Origin: an uncultured Christensenellaceae bacterium
GTDB taxonomy: Bacteria > Bacillota > Clostridia > Christensenellales > Christensenellaceae
Reading direction: 5' to 3'
Assembly: GCA_934555865.1 (NCBI GenBank)
Contig: CAKTFI010000020.1
Coordinates: forward strand, 1 to 20,066
Length of the DNA stretch: 20,066 nucleotides
Each line of letters starts with the position of its first letter. Positions within the stretch are counted from its first letter, which is position 1. Both the position numbers and the translations under genes were made by a program. This document shows positions 15,045-20,066 of this stretch, one piece after another. The notes under the pieces were generated by a model that ran no database searches, was not told the origin of the DNA, and saw nothing but the letters and a program-made list of their open reading frames with translations.

Positions 15045-17144
15045 TCATACCCTCCGTTTGAAGCCTTCCTCCAGCTGCGTGCGCGTCAGCGTGATGGCGA
15101 TGGGGCGGCCGTGCGGGCAATGCGGGATCTTCCCCTGCATGAGGCTGGTCTCCACCAATTCGCGGATGTCCGCCTCGCTCATGCGCATGCCGCCCTTGAT
15201 CGCGCGCTTGCACGCGCCCTTGGCGATTTTTTCGCGCCGCACCTGCAGGGAGCCCTCCCCGCGGTCCAGATTGCCGAGCATGTCCTGAAAGGTCTGCCGG
15301 ATGTCCGTATCGCCTAAAATCTGCGGATAGGCTGTCACCGTGCAGGAATGCAGGTCGATCCGCGCCAGGCAGAAGCCCATATCCGAGAGCAACGAGCGGT
15401 TTTCCTCCAGAAGCTGCGCCTCCGCCGGGGTGATCTCCATGCGGAGCGGCGTCAACAGGTGCTGGATCACCAAGCGCTTGGAGATCCCCGCCATCAGTTC
15501 GTCATAAATCTTCCGCTCGTGCGCCGCGTGCTGATCGATCAGGTACAGCGTCGAAGCGTATTCGATGATCAAATAGGTCTCGAAGGCGACGCCCACGATG
15601 CGGAAATCCACACGCCCCCGGAAAATATCCGGCGCCTGTTCTGCCTTTGTCTCGATGTCCGCACGGCGCTCCTCCACCTGCGAGAGCGACTGCCCAAAGG
15701 CCTGCGCGGCTGCTTCCTCCGCGACGGGCGGAGAGCGGTCCGGCGCCGCCTCGATCGGCAGCGTACCCCCGCTCTCATGCAGCGAGAGGGGCTGCGTCGT
15801 TTGCAGAGCGGCGTCCTGCGCATATTGCAGGATCTCGTCGATCCGCTCCGAAAGCGCCGGGTCGAGCACGGAATCCGTCCGGCGCACGGCCTCTGCCGCA
15901 GGCTGCGGCGGAGCAAAGAGAGGCGGCGTTCGCTCTGCCGCTTCTTCGGCGCGCCTCGCAGGTGCGTCCTGTTCCGCCATGTAGCGCTTTGTGTCGGCTT
16001 CACGCTGCGGTGCGGTTGATTCTATCGCTTCTCTTTTTGGCTCTTCCCGCTCTGACGGGGACGGTGCCCATGGCTTTGGGGCCGGCCGATTTTCCACCTT
16101 CTCCGCCGCCGGAGAGACTCCCTTTTGCGGCGGAAGCTCCAGCGCCGGCGGGCGGTAGGTGCTGCGCAGCGCCTGTTCCAGCGCCGAGATGAGCACATAT
16201 TCCACCTCGTTCTCGTCCCGGAAATGCACCGCCAGCTTGTTCGGGTGGACATTGACATCCACCTCCTCCGCCGGGAGCGTCAATTGCAGCACATAGAACG
16301 GGTAATTGTTCTTGAGCAAGCGCTCGCCATAGGCGTGCATCACCGACCGCTGCACCAGCGAATTTTTGACATAGCGGCCGTTGACGAGCAGTGTGCCGTG
16401 CTTCTGCGTCTTATACGCCTGGAACGGCGCGCCGATATACCCGCGCAGATAGGTCTGATTCAGCCGGAAATCCACGGGGATCAGGGCGTTTTTCATGCCG
16501 AAGCCATATACGCTGTAGATCGCGTCCTCCAGTTTGCCGTTGCCCGGGCTGTGGTAGACGACCTTGTCCCCCGCCGTATAGCGGAAGGAGATCTGCGGGT
16601 TGGCGAGGATGAGGCGCGCGACCATATCCGAGATGAGCGCCGCCTCGGCTCCCGGCTTTTTTAAGAATTTCAGGCGCGCAGGCGTGTTGTAAAACAGGTT
16701 TTCCACGAGCACGGTCGTCCCGTCCGGGAGCCCTGCCTGCCGGAGGGATTCCACCTGCCCGCCGCGGGCATACAGCTCCGATCCAAACGCGGCGTTTTTC
16801 GTCCGCGACTTGATGGTGAGCATGGACACCGCCGCGATACTGGCCAGCGCCTCTCCGCGAAAGCCCATGGAATGGATGTGCTCCAGGTCCTCCAGCGTGA
16901 AGATCTTGCTGGTCGCGTGCTTGACGACGGTGAGCGGCATGTCCTCCGGCACGATCCCCTCGCCGTTGTCCGACACGCGGATCTCGCGGACGCCTCCCTC
17001 CGCAATGGAAATGGCGATGGCGGTCGCGTGCGCATCGATCGAATTTTCAAGCAGTTCCTTGACGATCGAGGCGGGGCGTTCGACGACCTCCCCCGCCGCG
17101 ATGCGCGAAGCAACCGTTTCGTTTAAGATTTGTATTTTTCCCAT
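15045..17144 (-). CDS. mutL: DNA mismatch repair protein MutL, endonuclease type
   Basis: 699 residues. The N-terminal GHKL ATPase domain shows KELLENSIDA (Glu30, Asn34), DNGEGI, GFRGEALASIAAVS and NLFYNTPARLKFLK. A long Pro/Glu/Ala-rich linker covers about residues 345-510. The C-terminal domain (about 515-699) is the nicking-endonuclease type used by bacteria without MutH: DQHAAHERKIYDE (537-549), ACKRAI (about 644) and CPHGRP (676-681) provide metal ligands, and QHLLTPL (from Gln561) matches a sliding-clamp binding motif. The last position of the DQHA(X)2E(X)4E motif is Asp548 rather than Glu. The gene starts three bases after the mutS stop, with only a weak GGAAG site, so it is probably translationally coupled to mutS. 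Confidence 0.97.
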   Translation of the reverse strand: MGKIQILNETVASRIAAGEVVERPASIVKELLENSIDAHATAIAISIAEGGVREIRVSDNGEGIVPEDMPLTVVKHATSKIFTLEDLEHIHSMGFRGEALASIAAVSMLTIKSRTKNAAFGSELYARGGQVESLRQAGLPDGTTVLVENLFYNTPARLKFLKKPGAEAALISDMVARLILANPQISFRYTAGDKVVYHSPGNGKLEDAIYSVYGFGMKNALIPVDFRLNQTYLRGYIGAPFQAYKTQKHGTLLVNGRYVKNSLVQRSVMHAYGERLLKNNYPFYVLQLTLPAEEVDVNVHPNKLAVHFRDENEVEYVLISALEQALRSTYRPPALELPPQKGVSPAAEKVENRPAPKPWAPSPSEREEPKREAIESTAPQREADTKRYMAEQDAPARRAEEAAERTPPLFAPPQPAAEAVRRTDSVLDPALSERIDEILQYAQDAALQTTQPLSLHESGGTLPIEAAPDRSPPVAEEAAAQAFGQSLSQVEERRADIETKAEQAPDIFRGRVDFRIVGVAFETYLIIEYASTLYLIDQHAAHERKIYDELMAGISKRLVIQHLLTPLRMEITPAEAQLLEENRSLLSDMGFCLARIDLHSCTVTAYPQILGDTDIRQTFQDMLGNLDRGEGSLQVRREKIAKGACKRAIKGGMRMSEADIRELVETSLMQGKIPHCPHGRPIAITLTRTQLEEGFKRRV

Positions 17145-17147
17145 AGA

Positions 17148-19736
17148 TCAGTTGTCTTCCAAAACTTTCTGCCGCAAATCGTTGAGCAGAGAGAGCGCCT
17201 CGAGCGGCGTCAGGCTGTTGATGTCCAGCGCACGCAGCGCGGAAAGCACATGTTCCTCCTGCTCCGTCCGCCGGTTCTCCGTCTGCGCGTCCGCCCGCGA
17301 AAGGTCGATGCCGGCAAGGTCCGTGCTCGACTGCTCCTCCAAAAGCGACAGAAGCGCGCGGGCGCGCGAAATGAGCGCCTCCGGGAGCCCGGCCAGCTTG
17401 GCCACATCGATCCCGAAGCTCTTGTCCGCGCCGCCGCGCACGATCTTGTGCAGAAACAGGATCTCCCGGTGAAATTCCTTCACGCCGACGGAGTAATTGC
17501 GCACGCCGGGGATCATGCGCTCCAGCGCGGTGAGCTCGTGATAATGCGTGGCAAACAGCGTCTTTGCACTGATGCCCCCTTCCCGCAGGATGTATTCGAT
17601 GGTCGCCCAGGCGATGCTCAAGCCGTCGAGCGTGCTCGTCCCCCGGCCGATCTCGTCCAGGATGAGCAGGCTCTTCTCGGTCGCGTTGTTTAAGATGCTG
17701 GCCAACTCATTCATCTCCACCATAAAGGTGCTCTGCCCGGAGGCCAGGTCGTCCGACGCACCGACACGGGTAAACACGCGGTCGACGATGCCGATCTTGG
17801 CCGATTCCGCCGGGACAAAGCTGCCCATCTGCGCCATGAGCACGATGAGGCCGACCTGCCGCATGAAGGTGCTCTTCCCGGCCATGTTGGGACCGGTGAT
17901 GATGAGGAGCTTGTCCTCCTTTGCATCCATATATACATCGTTTGGGACAAAGTCCTGCCGCGCGGCGCGCTCCACGACTGGGTGCCGCCCGCCTACGATC
18001 TTCAGTGTGCCATCCTCACGAATCTGTGGCTTTACATAGTTATAGTCATAGGCCGCCTGCGCAAAGGATTGCAGCGCGTCGGCCACAGCGATGCAGTTTG
18101 CGTTTTCCTGCATCGCCTCCATGTGCTGTTCCAGCTTTTCGCGCACCGTCTGGAAGAGCTGATACTCCAGCTTGTTGCACTTATCTTCCGAGGACAGGAG
18201 CATGTCCTCCAATTCCTTAAGTTCCTGTGTGATATACCGCTCGCTGCCCGTCAGCGTCTGCCGCCGCGTGTAGCGGTACGGCACCAGCGCCTGATTCGCC
18301 TTAGTGATCTCGATATAATACCCGAACACCTTGTTGTATCCGATCTTCAGGTTCTTGATGCCGGTCTGTTCGCGTTCGCGCTTTTCCAGCGACGCAAGCC
18401 AGTCCTTGCCGCTCGTCTTGGCCTCGCGCAGCTTGTCCACCTCGGCGTGGAAACCGGTGCGGATAAACCCGCCTTCGCGCAGACCCATGGGCGGCGCATC
18501 GGCAATGCTCTCCTCCAAAAAGGCACAGAGCTCCGTAAGGCAGTCGATCCTGCCGCCAATCTCCTGCAAAAGCGGGCTTTTCGCCGCCGTAAGCTGTGCG
18601 CGGATCGCGGGGAGCGGGCGCAGAGAGCTGCGGATCGCCACCGCGTCGCGCGCGTCCAGCGAGCCGTAGGAAATGCGGGAAAGCAGGCGTTCGATGTCGT
18701 AGATCTCCTCCAGGCTCGCCCGCAGTGTGCTGCGTAGATAGAGGTCGTTTTTGAGCTCCTCCACCGCGTCCAGGCGGGCCTGGATCGCCTGCTTGTCGAG
18801 CAGCGGCTGTTCGATGTAGTGCTTTAAAAGCCGCCCGCCCATGGCGGTGCGCGTCTTGTCCAAAAGCCCGAGCAGCGACCCGCGCTTGGCCTTTTCGCGC
18901 ATCGTTTCGGTGAGCTCCAAATTGCGGTGCGTGAACGGGTCGATCACCATATATGCGCCGCCCGAAGTCTTGGTGAGCTTTTTGATGTGCTTCAGGGCGT
19001 TTTTCTGCGTGTCCAGCAGGTATTGCAAGAGCGCCCCGGCCGCAGGGATCTCCAACGAGCCCGCCCGGAGGGCAAAGGCGTCCAGGCTCATCACGCCAAA
19101 ATGCTGTCGCAGCAGCTTTTCCGCGTTGGCGGGCAGGTATGGCCACGCCTCATAGGGCGTGCAGTAGAAGCTCGCGTTGCTCGATTTTAGCAGCGTGTCC
19201 AGCGCCGCGTTTTCCCGGTCATAGAGGATCTCCTTGGGTGCGACCCGCGCGAGCAGGTTGTTTAGCGAGGCCTGCTCCCCCTCCTCCACAAAGAATTTCC
19301 CGGTCGAGACATCGGCGTACGCCGCGCCGTAGTGGCCATCCTGCATGCATAGCGAGAGGATATAGCTGTCCTCGTTCTCCTTGAGCATCGCGCCGTCGGC
19401 GACCGTCCCCGGCGTGATGATGCGGACAATCCCGCGCTCCACGATCCCCTTGGCCTGCGAGGGGTCCTCCAGCTGCTCGCAGATCGCCACTTTATATCCC
19501 TTTTCGATCAGCCGCTGGATATACCCCTCCGCCGCGTGGTAGGGCACGCCGCACATGGGGGCGCGCTCGTCCAGGCCGCAGTCCTTTCCGGTCAGCGTGA
19601 TCTCCAGCTCGCGGGACGCGGTTTCTGCGTCCTCGAAAAACATTTCATAAAAGTCGCCCAACCGAAAAAACAGCAGACAATCCTTGTTCTGCTCTTTGAT
19701 TTCCAGGTATTGGCGCATCATAGGAGTCAATGCCAA
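17148..19736 (-). CDS. mutS: DNA mismatch repair protein MutS
   Basis: 862 residues, full length. The N-terminal mismatch-reading motif is GDFYEMF with Phe29 and Glu31. The clamp and lever domains follow, then the ATPase: Walker A GPNMAGKST (615-623), FVPAESA, the STFMVEM signature and Walker B LLILDEIGRGTST (Asp694). The C-terminus ends with the small INSLTPLEALSLLNDL helical segment. TTG 19736 is the best start: GGAGG on the minus strand (19748-19744) is seven bases upstream, the family begins ALTPMMRQYLEIK, and an extended -10 lies just before it. An in-frame ATG further upstream (19925) would read through the promoter and the divergent gene. First gene of the mutS-mutL-miaA unit. Confidence 0.97.
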   Translation of the reverse strand: MALTPMMRQYLEIKEQNKDCLLFFRLGDFYEMFFEDAETASRELEITLTGKDCGLDERAPMCGVPYHAAEGYIQRLIEKGYKVAICEQLEDPSQAKGIVERGIVRIITPGTVADGAMLKENEDSYILSLCMQDGHYGAAYADVSTGKFFVEEGEQASLNNLLARVAPKEILYDRENAALDTLLKSSNASFYCTPYEAWPYLPANAEKLLRQHFGVMSLDAFALRAGSLEIPAAGALLQYLLDTQKNALKHIKKLTKTSGGAYMVIDPFTHRNLELTETMREKAKRGSLLGLLDKTRTAMGGRLLKHYIEQPLLDKQAIQARLDAVEELKNDLYLRSTLRASLEEIYDIERLLSRISYGSLDARDAVAIRSSLRPLPAIRAQLTAAKSPLLQEIGGRIDCLTELCAFLEESIADAPPMGLREGGFIRTGFHAEVDKLREAKTSGKDWLASLEKREREQTGIKNLKIGYNKVFGYYIEITKANQALVPYRYTRRQTLTGSERYITQELKELEDMLLSSEDKCNKLEYQLFQTVREKLEQHMEAMQENANCIAVADALQSFAQAAYDYNYVKPQIREDGTLKIVGGRHPVVERAARQDFVPNDVYMDAKEDKLLIITGPNMAGKSTFMRQVGLIVLMAQMGSFVPAESAKIGIVDRVFTRVGASDDLASGQSTFMVEMNELASILNNATEKSLLILDEIGRGTSTLDGLSIAWATIEYILREGGISAKTLFATHYHELTALERMIPGVRNYSVGVKEFHREILFLHKIVRGGADKSFGIDVAKLAGLPEALISRARALLSLLEEQSSTDLAGIDLSRADAQTENRRTEQEEHVLSALRALDINSLTPLEALSLLNDLRQKVLEDN

Positions 19737-19769
19737 ATCGTTTCCTCCGAATTTCTTTCCTTTTCTGTT

Positions 19770-19778
19770 ATTATAGCA
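19770..19778 (-). promoter_or_regulatory. mutS promoter, extended -10
   Basis: On the minus strand TGC-TATAAT covers 19778-19770. No good -35 is seen at the right distance, but the extended -10 can compensate. The predicted start is about 27 bases before the TTG codon of mutS. Confidence 0.65.
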
Positions 19779-19856
19779 TAATTTTCCGGGAATGGGGACA
19801 CAATCTTCACCGACCCCAGCGTCGGCACAGTTTAGAATGGAACCGTTTCTTTTTTG

Positions 19857-19886
19857 TTGCGCTTTTGTGCGGTCGCATAGTATACT
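19857..19886 (+). promoter_or_regulatory. Promoter of the divergent right-end gene
   Basis: TTGCGC (19857-19862), 18-bp spacer, TATACT (19881-19886). It faces away from the mutS promoter across about 80 bp. Confidence 0.6.
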
Positions 19887-19923
19887 GAGAGGGAAATGAA
19901 ATGGATTGGAGGTTTCTATCCCC

Positions 19924-20066
19924 ATGTATAATCAACCCTGGAAACTTGTACAAAACCGAATTCGCGGCGCCGGCGGCAGAGAGATCGATAAATTCCGCGG
20001 CATCATGCCGCCCATTGACGATGAAACCGGTTCCGAAGCATGGATCGGTTCGGTGACGCGGGTGGA
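19924..20066 (+). CDS. Partial sugar-phosphate isomerase-like gene (class I mannose-6-phosphate isomerase-like), 3' end outside window
   Basis: Only the first 47 codons are present; the frame is open to the edge of the window. The peptide begins MYNQPWKLVQNRIRG and contains DETGSEAWIGSVTRV, which resembles the start of class I mannose-6-phosphate isomerase-like proteins of Clostridia, where a (P)EEWI(G/A)STTRA-type block follows a short N-terminal strand. Such enzymes are cupin-fold metal proteins that interconvert phosphosugars, but the metal ligands would lie beyond the window. ATG 19924 is preceded by GGAGG (19908-19912) at a somewhat long 11 bases. The gene is divergent from mutS and has its own promoter. 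The family call rests on a short match and is tentative. Confidence 0.55.
   Translation, partial: MYNQPWKLVQNRIRGAGGREIDKFRGIMPPIDDETGSEAWIGSVTRV

Overview
The window looks like chromosomal DNA of a moderately GC-rich anaerobic Bacillota (class Clostridia). Supporting signs are AGGAGG-type ribosome binding sites, sigma-A-like TTGACA/TATAAT promoters, a mutS-mutL-miaA cluster, an endonuclease-type MutL, a clostridial hexameric-type glutamate dehydrogenase, and a purine pathway in which the two PurH activities lie on separate genes. No phage, IS element or CRISPR array was seen; most of the window is housekeeping.

Left part (1-3750): an AT-rich lipoprotein gene with a terminator-like hairpin in its leader, then a MarR regulator with a dyad over its promoter, then a two-gene purine operon. 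The operon encodes a PurO-type IMP cyclohydrolase and a stand-alone AICAR formyltransferase. Its leader carries a ZTP/ZMP (pfl) riboswitch followed by an intrinsic terminator. ZMP (AICAR) is the substrate of the downstream formyltransferase, so the switch and the enzymes close a feedback loop. A convergent terminator separates the operon from a minus-strand NAD(P)H-hydrate repair gene.

Middle part (3754-10586): the nicotinamide-repair gene is divergent from an XRE/S24-like regulator. Next come a glutamate dehydrogenase, an amidohydrolase, a possible structured RNA with its own terminator, a DmpA-type P1 peptidase, tRNA-Trp on the minus strand, and RNase HI. Most of these are single-gene units with recognisable promoters and terminators.

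Right part (10587-20066): about 1 kb without a convincing gene holds a G-quadruplex motif, a perfect 38-bp inverted repeat abutting a strong promoter, and a leader of roughly 310 bases before a Xer-like tyrosine recombinase. The recombinase overlaps tail-to-tail with the minus-strand block mutS-mutL-miaA-(PLP lyase). That block probably starts at one promoter before mutS and combines mismatch repair with tRNA A37 prenylation. The window ends in the first 47 codons of a divergent sugar-phosphate isomerase-like gene.

The points most worth following are the ZTP riboswitch on the split purH operon, the rod-like RNA candidate near 8431-8610, and the unexplained recombinase upstream region.
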